A DNA stretch of 64,000 bases from DASZMX01 sp035551475 (GTDB lineage: Bacteria; Verrucomicrobiota; Verrucomicrobiia; Limisphaerales; Palsa-1400). The notes under the pieces were generated by a model that was given only the letters and a program-made list of their open reading frames with translations, was not told the origin of the DNA and ran no database searches. Every line of letters begins with the position of its first letter. The first letter of the stretch is position 1. Both the position numbers and the translations under genes were made by a program. Below are positions 34,835 through 43,261 of the stretch, one piece after another. The stretch covers positions 50,728-114,727 of the forward strand of contig DASZMX010000091.1 in NCBI GenBank assembly GCA_035551475.1. Reading direction: 5' to 3'.

Positions 34835-35773
34835 ATGAACGCCAGCACGAACAGCCCTGACTTTTTTCAGAAATTGTTTCAAAGCACCCCGCTCGCGCCG
34901 GTCTGGAGCCGGGGCAGCAGCCTTGAGCATGTGTTGGTCATCATCGGCCTCGCCCTGGTGGTGCATTTTATCATCAAGTGCATTCGCGAAGGCAGCGAAT
35001 GGCTGATCCGCCGCAGCCACGAAAAGCGCACCCGCTTCAGCGGCGTCACCGAAACGCCCAAATTCGTCACCATCACCCGTTTGATTGTCAGCGCCCTGAT
35101 CTTTGTCATTTATTTTCTGACGATTGGACTGGTGTTCATCGCGATGTTCCATTTCAGCGATAATTTCCTCAAAACCTATCTCTCCAGCGCCGCGGTCGTC
35201 GGCCTCGCGTTGAGTTTCGGCTTGCAAGGCCTCGTGCAGGACGTCGTGACGGGCATCACGCTGATTATGTCCGACGCCATTGACGTGGGAGATATTGTTG
35301 ACTTATCCGGGACAGTGGGGCGCGTCGAGTTGATTGGGCTGCGTTTCACGAAGGTGATCAATTTCTTTAATCAGGAAATCTTCGTCCCCAATCGCAACAT
35401 CGGCAATGTCGCCCGTTTTCCGCGCGAAGGTTATTATGCCTATGCGGATGTCCAGCTGTCGCGCGATCTCGATTCGTCCAAAGCCACGAAAATCATTGCG
35501 GACGTGGCCAAAGGCGTATGGGGGCAGTTTGGAGCCATCATCCTCAGCGAGCCCGTCGTGGGGAAAGTTCAAGAATCCACGCCCGGCGGCTGGAATTTTG
35601 TGCGCGTCCGATTCAAGATTTGGCCCGGCCAAACGCTCATCGAAACCGTCTTCCGCCCGCAAGTCGTCAACGCCATGAAAGCTCTCGACGCCAATTACGC
35701 CGACTGGATGGTGCCCGTCACCTACCGCGCCACGGCGGCGGCGCCCGACCAACCCGTTTCCCATAAAGGGTAG
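34835..35773 (+). CDS. MscS-family mechanosensitive ion channel
   Basis: 312 residues from ATG 34835. Two or three membrane segments precede the pore helix and loop (AAVVGLALSFGLQGLVQDVVTGI) and the MscS beta domain with DVGDIVDLSGTVGRVE and the exit NRNIGNV. It releases solutes on osmotic downshock. A second, sequence-distinct MscS-like gene lies at 38.1-39.0 kb. Confidence 0.9.
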   Translation: MNASTNSPDFFQKLFQSTPLAPVWSRGSSLEHVLVIIGLALVVHFIIKCIREGSEWLIRRSHEKRTRFSGVTETPKFVTITRLIVSALIFVIYFLTIGLVFIAMFHFSDNFLKTYLSSAAVVGLALSFGLQGLVQDVVTGITLIMSDAIDVGDIVDLSGTVGRVELIGLRFTKVINFFNQEIFVPNRNIGNVARFPREGYYAYADVQLSRDLDSSKATKIIADVAKGVWGQFGAIILSEPVVGKVQESTPGGWNFVRVRFKIWPGQTLIETVFRPQVVNAMKALDANYADWMVPVTYRATAAAPDQPVSHKG

Positions 35774-35791
35774 GCCGCCGCGCTTTCCGCG

Positions 35792-36796
35792 TTATTTCAG
35801 CAACTCTTCCGCGATCTGGACGGCGTTGAGCGCGGCTCCCTTCAAAAGCTGATCGCCCACCACCCAGAAACAAAGGCCGTTGTCGAAGGCGCAATCGAGA
35901 CGCAGGCGCCCGACCTGACAATTATATTTCTCCGACGCGAACAACGGGAGCGGATATTCCTTCTTGTCGGGATTGTCGATGATGTCCAGGCCCGGCGCTT
36001 TTTTGAGCACGGCGCGGGCGGCTTCCACGGTGACGGGCCGCTCAAATTCCGCGCTGACCGCGACCGAATGCGCGCGATAGACCGGCACACGGACACACGT
36101 CACGCTGGCGCGAAAGGCCGGATGATGCATGATCTTGCGGCCCTCATTCTCCATCTTGACTTCCTCCTTGGTGTAACCATTGGGCAGAAAGGAATCCACA
36201 TGCGGGAGAACATTGAAGGCGATTTGGTGCGGATACACTTCCTTGGTCACAGGCTCGCCGGCGACAACCTGCCCAATCTGGCGGCGCAGCTCCTCGATCG
36301 CTTTGGCGCCGGTGCCGGAAACAGCCTGGTAACTGGAGGCAAAAATGCGTTTGACGTTGAAGGCGCGGTGCAACGGAAACAGCGCCATCAAAGTCACTGC
36401 CGTGGTGCAATTGGGATTGGCGATGATGCCGCGATGCGACTTGATATCGCTGGCATTGATCTCCGGAATCACCAGCGGCACGGTTTCATCCATGCGAAAG
36501 GCGCTGGAGTTGTCAATCACCACGCAGCCCGCCTTGGCGGCGACGGGCGCAAGTTCCTTCGAGATGCTGCCGCCCGCGCTGAACAAAGCGATGTCGATCC
36601 CGGCAAACGAATCCTTCGTCAACTCGGTGATCGGGAGGTCTTTGCCGCGGTACGGCAAGGTCTTGCCGACCGAACGGGCGGAGGCGAGCAAGGTCAGCTG
36701 GCCCACCGGAAAATTGCGTTTCTCCAGCGTTTTGATCATCTCGACTCCGACGGCGCCGGTGGCGCCGACAATAGCCACGTGTGGTTTTGCTTTCAT
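35792..36796 (-). CDS. asd: Aspartate-semialdehyde dehydrogenase
   Basis: 334 residues. NADP-binding GATGAVGVEMI at the N-terminus, the active-site cysteine in NPNCTTAVTLM, the KRIFASSYQAVSGTG block and the catalytic His in RVPVYRAHSV are present. It makes aspartate semialdehyde for lysine, diaminopimelate, threonine and methionine. It is 14 nt downstream of the canonical cysteine desulfurase gene on the same strand. lysA, a later step of the same branch, is at 40.1 kb. Confidence 0.95.
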   Translation of the reverse strand: MKAKPHVAIVGATGAVGVEMIKTLEKRNFPVGQLTLLASARSVGKTLPYRGKDLPITELTKDSFAGIDIALFSAGGSISKELAPVAAKAGCVVIDNSSAFRMDETVPLVIPEINASDIKSHRGIIANPNCTTAVTLMALFPLHRAFNVKRIFASSYQAVSGTGAKAIEELRRQIGQVVAGEPVTKEVYPHQIAFNVLPHVDSFLPNGYTKEEVKMENEGRKIMHHPAFRASVTCVRVPVYRAHSVAVSAEFERPVTVEAARAVLKKAPGLDIIDNPDKKEYPLPLFASEKYNCQVGRLRLDCAFDNGLCFWVVGDQLLKGAALNAVQIAEELLK

Positions 36797-36810
36797 AGAA
36801 AAAGGGAAAA

Positions 36811-37998
36811 TCAGGCCGCGACGGTTTCGCGCGCGCGCGCCGGTTGGGGCGTGACGGAGCGCAGTTTCGCGACCATGGAGGGCAGATGCGACAGCACGTA
36901 GTCCACTTCCTCTTCGGTGTTATAAACTCCGAGGCTGAAGCGCACGCAACCATGCGCGCGCAATGGCTTTAGCCCCATCGCCGTCAGGACATGCGAAGGC
37001 GCCAGCGAACCGGTGGTGCAAGCCGAGCCGCTCGAAGCGCAAATTCCGAGGTGATCGAGCGCCAGCAAAAGCGCTTCCGCCTCAATTCCTTCAAACCCGA
37101 TGTTGCTCGTGTTGGGCAGACGCGGCTCCTTGGCCCCCGTGCGAATCGTGCGCGGAATGGCGGCCAAAATGCCGTTTTCCAACTTGTCGCGGAGGGCGCG
37201 CACGCGCGTGTCCTCGTCCGAAAGGTGCGCCATGGCCAGTTCCGCCGCCCGGCCGAACCCGACGATGCTGGCGACGTTTTCGGTGCCGCCGCGTTTGCCG
37301 CGTTCCTGGTGGCCTCCCATGACATAAGGCTCATACCGGGTGCGGCGTTTGACATACAGCAGTCCCACGCCTTTGGGGGCGTGGAGCTTATGGGCCGAAA
37401 GTGACAGGAAGTCCGCCCCGAGCGTTTTGACGTCGATCTTTAATTTGCCGGGAACCTGTGTAGCGTCGGTATGGAACAGGACATCTTTGCTCTGGCAGAT
37501 CGCGGCAATTTCCTCCACGGGAAAGACCACGCCAGTTTCGTTATTGGCCCACATCACCGAGACAATGGCCGTGTCGGGCCGGATTGCCTGGTCCAAGGCA
37601 TGCAAATCAAGCTGGCCCTCGCCATCGACGCCCAAAAAGGTGACTTCATGCCCCAGGCGCCGCAGTCGTTCGCAATCATTGATAATGGCAGAATGCTCGA
37701 CCGCCGTGGTGACGATGTGTCGTTTTTTCGGATGAACCGCCAAGGCGCTGTGCAGGGCGGAATTATTGCTCTCAGTGCCGCAACTGGTAAAAATTATCTC
37801 CTTCGGATCGGCGTTGATCAATGCCGCGACCTGCGCGCGCGCAGCCTCGACATGCCGGGCCACTTCCTTGCCAAAATGATAGGCGCTGGACGGATTGCCC
37901 CACCATTCCGTCAGAAACGGCAACATGGCTTCCACCACTTCGGGCGCGACGCGCGTCGTGGCATTGTTGTCGAAGTAATATATTTTCCGTTTCGTCAT
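36811..37998 (-). CDS. Cysteine desulfurase, canonical (NifS/IscS type)
   Basis: 395 residues. YFDNNATTRV start, HSAII (His), NNETGVV, DATQVPGK (Gln), Schiff-base lysine in SAHKLHAPKG and reactive cysteine in SSGSACTTGS. All catalytic features are present, unlike the paralogue at 29.7 kb. It supplies persulfide sulfur for Fe-S clusters or thiolation. No iscU, sufE or other Fe-S genes are adjacent; asd follows 14 nt later. Confidence 0.94.
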   Translation of the reverse strand: MTKRKIYYFDNNATTRVAPEVVEAMLPFLTEWWGNPSSAYHFGKEVARHVEAARAQVAALINADPKEIIFTSCGTESNNSALHSALAVHPKKRHIVTTAVEHSAIINDCERLRRLGHEVTFLGVDGEGQLDLHALDQAIRPDTAIVSVMWANNETGVVFPVEEIAAICQSKDVLFHTDATQVPGKLKIDVKTLGADFLSLSAHKLHAPKGVGLLYVKRRTRYEPYVMGGHQERGKRGGTENVASIVGFGRAAELAMAHLSDEDTRVRALRDKLENGILAAIPRTIRTGAKEPRLPNTSNIGFEGIEAEALLLALDHLGICASSGSACTTGSLAPSHVLTAMGLKPLRAHGCVRFSLGVYNTEEEVDYVLSHLPSMVAKLRSVTPQPARARETVAA

Positions 37999-38113
37999 TT
38001 CCGTCAGCCTAGTGTAATGAGCGAGGCCGAAACATCAAGCGACAAGACCCTACAGGGACGGCGCGGGGAGTGGCTGCCCGTCCTTTGGCGTTTGCCGCAC
38101 AATTTTTGCGAGC

Positions 38114-38986
38114 TTACGCCCCGACAGGCTGGAGCAGGCGCACTTCGCGCTGCGGGAAGGGAATCTCAATCTGCTGCTGTCGATAGCGCTCAACGATGGC
38201 CTGGTAAATCTCGGTTTGCGCGGGGCCAAAATCGTCAAGCTTCACCCAGGCGTTGACCTTGATGACAATCGCAGAGTCGCCCAGGCTGCCAATGGACACG
38301 CCCGCCGGCGGAGAAGGCAGGACCCGCTTATTGGCCCGCGCCACTTCGAGCGCGAGGGTTTGCGCCTTGGCGAGGTCCGTCTGATAACCGACGCCAATGG
38401 AAAGATCGAGCTGGCGGGAAAATCCAAAATTATGCAGGACTTCGCCGATGATTTTTTGATTGGGTATCACCACGCGCGACAAATCACCGCGCTGCAGAAA
38501 GGTGGACATCAAATTAATGTTGGTGACCACGCCGCGCACGCCGAGAATTTCCACGTATTCACCCACGCGAAACGGTTTCGTGAAAATGAGCGTCACGCCG
38601 GCAATCATGTTGCTGACCATGCTCTGCATGCCGAAGCCCAGGCCGACTCCCACCACCCCCGCGCCGGCAAACAGCGCCGTGACTTTGAACCCCAAATTGT
38701 CGAGCGCAATGACGAGCGCCAAACCGAGCAGGCCCACCCGGATCACCCGCACCAGCAGATAGCGCACCGGCGGCTCGAGATTCCGCCGCTCCATCGCGCG
38801 GGAAGCGATGCGCCCAATCCAACCCGAGGCCACCATGCCCGCCAGAAGAATGGCCGCGGCGTCAATAATTTCCCATTGATGGCCTTCCCACCAAATCCAA
38901 AAGCGCTGCGCCGTCGCCAACGGATCGGTGACCGCATTGGCGCCGCCTTGCAGCGCGGAATTTATAATGTTGGTTGGCGATGCCAT
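38114..38986 (-). CDS. MscS-family small-conductance mechanosensitive channel
   Basis: 290 residues. Three membrane segments (AAILLAGMVASGWIG, VGLLGLALVIALDNLG, LFAGAGVVGVGLGFGMQSMVSNMIAGVT split over the pore helix) and the MscS beta domain FRVGEYVEILGVRGVV with the VIPNQKIIG loop. Length equals E. coli MscS (286). Separate lineage from the channel at 34.8 kb. Confidence 0.93.
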   Translation of the reverse strand: MASPTNIINSALQGGANAVTDPLATAQRFWIWWEGHQWEIIDAAAILLAGMVASGWIGRIASRAMERRNLEPPVRYLLVRVIRVGLLGLALVIALDNLGFKVTALFAGAGVVGVGLGFGMQSMVSNMIAGVTLIFTKPFRVGEYVEILGVRGVVTNINLMSTFLQRGDLSRVVIPNQKIIGEVLHNFGFSRQLDLSIGVGYQTDLAKAQTLALEVARANKRVLPSPPAGVSIGSLGDSAIVIKVNAWVKLDDFGPAQTEIYQAIVERYRQQQIEIPFPQREVRLLQPVGA

Positions 38987-39043
38987 AAGCTCGGAACCTC
39001 TTTACTCGCGCGGCAATGTTTGCCAAGTTCAGCGGCATTGGCA

Positions 39044-40144
39044 ATGCCCAAAGCTTTATTCAACTTGACAGAATTGAAAGTTTTGCCGCTGGCGCAGCGC
39101 AAAAGCGAAGCGCGCTTGCAGGACATTCTGGTTTCACCCGACGCGCCTCCCCCGCCCTGCCCGGACGCGCTCGCGGCGGAAATCCGCGAAGCGGCCAAGC
39201 GCATCCGTGAGGCGCGCCACAATGGGGCCAGCGTCATGCTTATTTACGGCGCTCACCTCATCAAGAACGGCGCCGCGCAAATTATGATCCGCCTCCTGGA
39301 GCAGGGCTGGATTTCGCATCTCGCCACCAACGGCGCCGGGGTCATTCATGACTGGGAATTTTCCTACGCGGGCGTCTCCACGGAAAATGTTCGCGAGAAC
39401 GTCGCTCACGGGGAATTTGGCTCCTGGGACGAAACGGGACGCAACATTCACCTGGCTCTTTTGGCCGGCGCGCTGGACGAGGAAGGTTTTGGCGGGAGCG
39501 TCGGGAAATTTGTGCTGGAAGATGGAACCACGCTGCCGACCGTCGAGGAATTGGAGATGGCCATCCGCGACGCGCCCTCCGATCCCATGGCGGCGGCGCG
39601 GGCGGACTTGCTCCAAGCGATGTGGCGCCATCGCCTGCCCGCGGGCCGCCACGCCGTGCCGCATCGCTGGAAAGAAACCTGCGTGCTCGCCCAGGCGCGC
39701 CGGCGCGGAGTTCCGGTGACCGTGCACCCCGGCATTGGCTACGACATCATCTCCAATCATCCCATGTTCAACGGCGCCGCCATCGGGCGCGCGGCCGAAG
39801 TCGACTTTCGAAAATTTGGCGACACGGTGGAGTGCCTGGCCGGTGGCGTGGTGTGCTCGGTGGGTTCTGCGATCATGGGCCCGCAGGTGTTCGAGAAGAG
39901 CATGAGCTGTGTCAACAATTTGCGCCTCCAATCCGGAAGGCGCGTGGTCAGCGGTCACACGATTTACGTCGTGGACATCCAGGATGGCGGCCAATGGGAT
40001 TGGGCCGCCGGCGAGCCGCCGAAAAGCAATCCCGCCTATTACCTGCGCTTTTGCAAGAGCTATGCGCGCATGGGCGGCGCCATGCGCTATTTGCAGGTGG
40101 ACAACGTCGCCTTCCTGCACCGGCTTCTGCACGAATTGAAGTGA
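39044..40144 (+). CDS. Conserved protein of unknown function, deoxyhypusine-synthase-like pattern
   Basis: 366 residues from ATG 39044. I recognise no characterised family. A stretch LIYGAHLIKNGAAQIMIRLL followed by ISHLATNGAGVIHDWE recalls the NAD-binding loop region of deoxyhypusine synthase (glycine-rich after a helix), and VTVHPGIGYDIISNHP resembles its later active-site face, but the usual lysine region is not seen. It could be a Rossmann-like enzyme of unknown substrate. It is not signal-bearing. It ends 1 nt before the convergent lysA stop. Confidence 0.6.
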   Translation: MPKALFNLTELKVLPLAQRKSEARLQDILVSPDAPPPPCPDALAAEIREAAKRIREARHNGASVMLIYGAHLIKNGAAQIMIRLLEQGWISHLATNGAGVIHDWEFSYAGVSTENVRENVAHGEFGSWDETGRNIHLALLAGALDEEGFGGSVGKFVLEDGTTLPTVEELEMAIRDAPSDPMAAARADLLQAMWRHRLPAGRHAVPHRWKETCVLAQARRRGVPVTVHPGIGYDIISNHPMFNGAAIGRAAEVDFRKFGDTVECLAGGVVCSVGSAIMGPQVFEKSMSCVNNLRLQSGRRVVSGHTIYVVDIQDGGQWDWAAGEPPKSNPAYYLRFCKSYARMGGAMRYLQVDNVAFLHRLLHELK

Positions 40145-40145
40145 C

Positions 40146-41441
40146 TCAAGCCCAGGCGGGAATTTTTTCCGTTTCCCAGATTTCCTCCACGCGCTGGCGG
40201 CGGCGCACCACGGCGGCTTTGCGGCCATTTACCATCACTTCCGCCGGCGTGCCGCGCGCGTTGTAATTCGAGGCCATCACAAACCCGTACGCGCCCGCGC
40301 TGAGCAACGCCAGGCAGTCCCCCTGCTCCACCGGCGCCAGCGGCCGATCCTTGGCAAAACAATCGGCGGACTCGCAGATGGGGCCCACGATGTCCGAGGC
40401 CACGAGTTTCCCGCGGCGCTGCGTCAACGGCACAATTTCATGGTACGATTCGTAAAGCGCCGGGCGGATCAAATCGTTCATCGCGGCATCCACAATCACG
40501 AACCGTTTGCGGTCCGTTTGCTTGACATATTCCACGCGCGTGACGAGGATGCCCGCGTTGCCGACAATGAAGCGGCCAGGCTCCACGACAATGCGCAAGC
40601 CCAGCGGCTTCAGCAAAGGCAGCAATTGGACGGCATAAGTCTCCGGCGTCAAAATATTTTTGGCTGAGGCTGATTTCCACCAGGACGGCTGGCCGCTGGC
40701 CAGCGCCGGATCGTACACAATGCCCAGGCCGCCGCCCACGCTGAAGAATTCCAGGCCATGCCGCGCCGTCAAGCGCTGCACCAGGTCGCTCATCTTCTTG
40801 ACTGCATCCACGAACGGCTGCGCGTCGGTGAGTTGCGAGCCGATGTGCATCTGCACGCCGCGCGGGCGAATGTTCTTGAGCTTGGCCGCGCGCGCATAAA
40901 CCGCCTCCACCCGCTCCAGCGCGATGCCGAATTTATGCTCGGCGGCGCCGGTGGAAATTTTGGCGTGCGTGTGGGCATCGACATCCGGATTCACCCGCAC
41001 GGAAATCGGCGCGATTTTTTTCAGGCGCGCCGCCACGCTTTGGATGCGATCCAATTCAGCTTCGCTCTCGACGTTAAAGCAGTAAATCCCGCGGCGCAGG
41101 GCGAATTCGATTTCCTCCTCGGTTTTGCCGACGCCGGCAAAAACGCAATCGCCGGCGCTGCCGCCGGCCGCGATGACCCGGCGCAATTCGCCCTCGCTCA
41201 CAATATCAAAGCTGCTGCCAATCCGGGAGAGGAGACGCAGCACGGCGAGATTTGAATTCGACTTGACCGCAAAGCAGATGCGGTGGTCCAGCGGGCGCAA
41301 AGCCGCTTCCAAACGGGCAAAATGATCAATGATCGTCTGGCGCGAATAGACGTAGAGGGGCGTCCCATGCTTCTCGGCCAGCGAGCGGACGGACGTCGCC
41401 TCACAATACAGTTCCCCGTTCTGATAATGGAATGAATGCAT
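40146..41441 (-). CDS. lysA: Diaminopimelate decarboxylase
   Basis: 431 residues. PLP lysine in CFAVKSNSNL, GSSFDIVSEGEL, the HIGSQL motif, and the active-site cysteine in ICESADCFAKDR with YGFVMASNYN at the end. It makes lysine from meso-diaminopimelate. A 7-bp hairpin with a U-rich tail sits right before its ATG, so transcription from upstream may be blocked or attenuated. It converges with the unknown gene at 39.0 kb. Confidence 0.95.
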   Translation of the reverse strand: MHSFHYQNGELYCEATSVRSLAEKHGTPLYVYSRQTIIDHFARLEAALRPLDHRICFAVKSNSNLAVLRLLSRIGSSFDIVSEGELRRVIAAGGSAGDCVFAGVGKTEEEIEFALRRGIYCFNVESEAELDRIQSVAARLKKIAPISVRVNPDVDAHTHAKISTGAAEHKFGIALERVEAVYARAAKLKNIRPRGVQMHIGSQLTDAQPFVDAVKKMSDLVQRLTARHGLEFFSVGGGLGIVYDPALASGQPSWWKSASAKNILTPETYAVQLLPLLKPLGLRIVVEPGRFIVGNAGILVTRVEYVKQTDRKRFVIVDAAMNDLIRPALYESYHEIVPLTQRRGKLVASDIVGPICESADCFAKDRPLAPVEQGDCLALLSAGAYGFVMASNYNARGTPAEVMVNGRKAAVVRRRQRVEEIWETEKIPAWA

Positions 41442-41477
41442 AAAATGAAAATCCCGCCGACTGCTGGAGCCGGCGGG
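41442..41477 (-). terminator. Terminator hairpin abutting the lysA start
   Basis: CCCGCCG (41453-41459) pairs with CGGCGGG (41471-41477); read on the minus strand the hairpin is followed by GATTTTCATTTT. It probably ends the repeat-protein transcript, yet its tail touches the lysA ATG at 41441, so lysA would be leaderless or attenuated. Confidence 0.6.
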
Positions 41478-41495
41478 AAAAACTAAGCTAATTGC

Positions 41496-43259
41496 TTATG
41501 GCTCCGCGATAATTTTGGCGCGCTCGGTGTGATATTCCAAGGGCGTGATCTCGTCGGCCTTATAGCGCCGGAGAAGATCGGCGAGCTTTTGCTCCTTGCT
41601 CGTCAATTCCGGGGCGGCGGGAGCGGCGGGAGCGGCAGGTTTGGCGCCGGCAGCAGGTGCGGCATTCGCCGGAGCCGCTTTCGTTTCGGCCTGCAATTTC
41701 GCCACACGGCGCGCCACATCATCCTGGGCCTTGGCGCGAGCCGCCGCGTCCGCGGCCGCTTTTTTGCGGGCGGCTTGTTCGGCTTTGGCCGCCGCTTTCG
41801 CCGCTTTGGCATCGGCCGCGCTGGAATTGTTGACCGTCGTCGACTGCACCGCTGCCGCGGCCGGGGCAGATGCGGCGGCGGGCGCCAGATGCGCCTCGTT
41901 TTCCTTCATCTTGGCGGCGCGCTCCGCATCCGCTTTCTCGGCGGCGGCCTTGGCGGCGTCCGCTTTTTTCGCATCGGCCTCAGCCTGGCGGCGCTGGCGC
42001 TCGGCCTGGCGTTGTTGCTCTTCCATTTTGCGGCGATCCTGATCCGCTTTCAATTTGTCTGCCGCGGCTTGCGCTTTGGCGGCGCGCGCCTGTTGCTCGG
42101 CGGCCTGCTTTTCTTGCTCGACCTGACGCGCCTGGGCGGCCGCGTCGTCGCGTTGCTTTTGCTCAGCGGCGCGCTGGTCTTCTTGCTTCTTGCGAATGGC
42201 TTCAAGTTTTTGCGCGCGAATCTGCGCATCACGCTGTTCTCGGGAAACGGGAGCTGTCGCCTCTTTTTGACGCAATGCGTCAAGACTTGGATTGCCCGTG
42301 GTCGGCGCCGGCATGGCGGGCGCAGACGGGCGCGGCGTCGCGGGCGCGGGCGCCGCTTCGGCCTGGCGCAAGGCTTGCAAGGCGGCGTCGGATTCGGCGG
42401 GCGTCGCCGGAACAGGCGCCATCGCCGGGGTCTTTGGAGCCGGCGTCATGGTGGGCGCATGCGCCTCGGGAGCCATCGGAGCGGCTTCCGCCTGGCGCAA
42501 AGCTTGCAGGGCCGCGTCAGATTCCGCAGGGTTGGCCGGCGCGGGCGCCGCCATGCGAGGAGCCATCGGGGCGGGAGCAGCAGGCGCAGCCGGTGGCGGA
42601 GCCGGGGCGACTTCTGCTTGACGCAATGCTTGAAGCGCAGCGTCCGTCTCGCCAGCGGGCGCGCTGGGAGCCATCATCGGAGCGGCCGGAGCAGACGGCT
42701 TGGCGGGCTGGGATGGCGCGGACGGTTGTGCGGGAGCGGATTCAGCCTGACGCAACGCTTGCAGCGCAGCATCGGAATCCGAAGATGAAGCAGGCGCCGG
42801 CGCCGTCATCGGAGCCATGGGCGCGGGCATCGCCGCATGAGCCGCCGGAGAGGGCGGCTGAACGGGCGCGGCTTCTGCTTGACGCAATGCTTGCAAAGCG
42901 GCATCGGATTCCGCGCTGTTCTGGGGCGCGGGGGCGGCGGGCGCGGCCAGCGCGCTTGGGGCCATGGGCGCAGCCGGAGCGGTGGCCGGAGCCATTTCAG
43001 CCTGGCGCAAAGCTTGCAACGCCGCATCGGTGTCACCGGAGTTTGCCGGAGCGGGTGTCGCGGCGGGCGCGGGCATGGCCGCGGCTTTTTTCTTTTTGCC
43101 CGGCTTGGCTGGCGTGGACATGTCTGCCGGGGCGGATTCCGCTTGGCGCAACGCATCCAAGGCCGAGGATTGATCGTTGGCGGGTTGGGCCGAAGCGCCG
43201 TAGTTCAAGCCGACACAAAAGGCGAGGGTCCAAAACTTTCGGTATCTCATTGGCGCCAT
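41496..43259 (-). CDS. Secreted Ala/Pro-rich protein with 8 'DAALQALRQAE' repeats, coiled coil and SHOCT-like end
   Basis: 587 residues; start at 43259 or 43250 (MRYRKFWTL, signal-peptide-like, cleaved near GASA). Residues 30-335 carry eight copies of DAALQALRQAE separated by Ala/Pro/Met-rich spacers with a period of 41-43 residues in the central six (copies near 77, 118, 161, 204, 246, 289). Residues about 340-530 are a Lys/Glu/Gln/Ala coiled coil, and the last 36 residues (LADLLRRYKADEITPLEYHT) look like a SHOCT oligomerisation domain. Function unknown; a periplasmic fibre or scaffold is possible. It starts 2 nt after the squalene-synthase gene. Confidence 0.75.
   Translation of the reverse strand: MAPMRYRKFWTLAFCVGLNYGASAQPANDQSSALDALRQAESAPADMSTPAKPGKKKKAAAMPAPAATPAPANSGDTDAALQALRQAEMAPATAPAAPMAPSALAAPAAPAPQNSAESDAALQALRQAEAAPVQPPSPAAHAAMPAPMAPMTAPAPASSSDSDAALQALRQAESAPAQPSAPSQPAKPSAPAAPMMAPSAPAGETDAALQALRQAEVAPAPPPAAPAAPAPMAPRMAAPAPANPAESDAALQALRQAEAAPMAPEAHAPTMTPAPKTPAMAPVPATPAESDAALQALRQAEAAPAPATPRPSAPAMPAPTTGNPSLDALRQKEATAPVSREQRDAQIRAQKLEAIRKKQEDQRAAEQKQRDDAAAQARQVEQEKQAAEQQARAAKAQAAADKLKADQDRRKMEEQQRQAERQRRQAEADAKKADAAKAAAEKADAERAAKMKENEAHLAPAAASAPAAAAVQSTTVNNSSAADAKAAKAAAKAEQAARKKAAADAAARAKAQDDVARRVAKLQAETKAAPANAAPAAGAKPAAPAAPAAPELTSKEQKLADLLRRYKADEITPLEYHTERAKIIAEP
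42261..43166 (-). repeat. In-frame tandem repeat array (period about 126-129 bp)
   Basis: The part of the 41.5-43.3 kb gene that encodes eight copies of the DAALQALRQAE unit. Spacers diverge much more than the 11-residue core, so selection seems to act on the core. The high GC bias also creates long meaningless frames on the plus strand here. Confidence 0.85.
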
Positions 43260-43261
43260 TG

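Noticed and set aside
41529..42788. 419-codon plus-strand frame in the same region
   Set aside because: Gly/Arg-rich low-complexity shadow of the minus-strand gene.
42261..43166. CRISPR-like periodic repeat
   Set aside because: The period is in frame and codes for a repeated peptide; the repeat units are imperfect and there are no cas genes.
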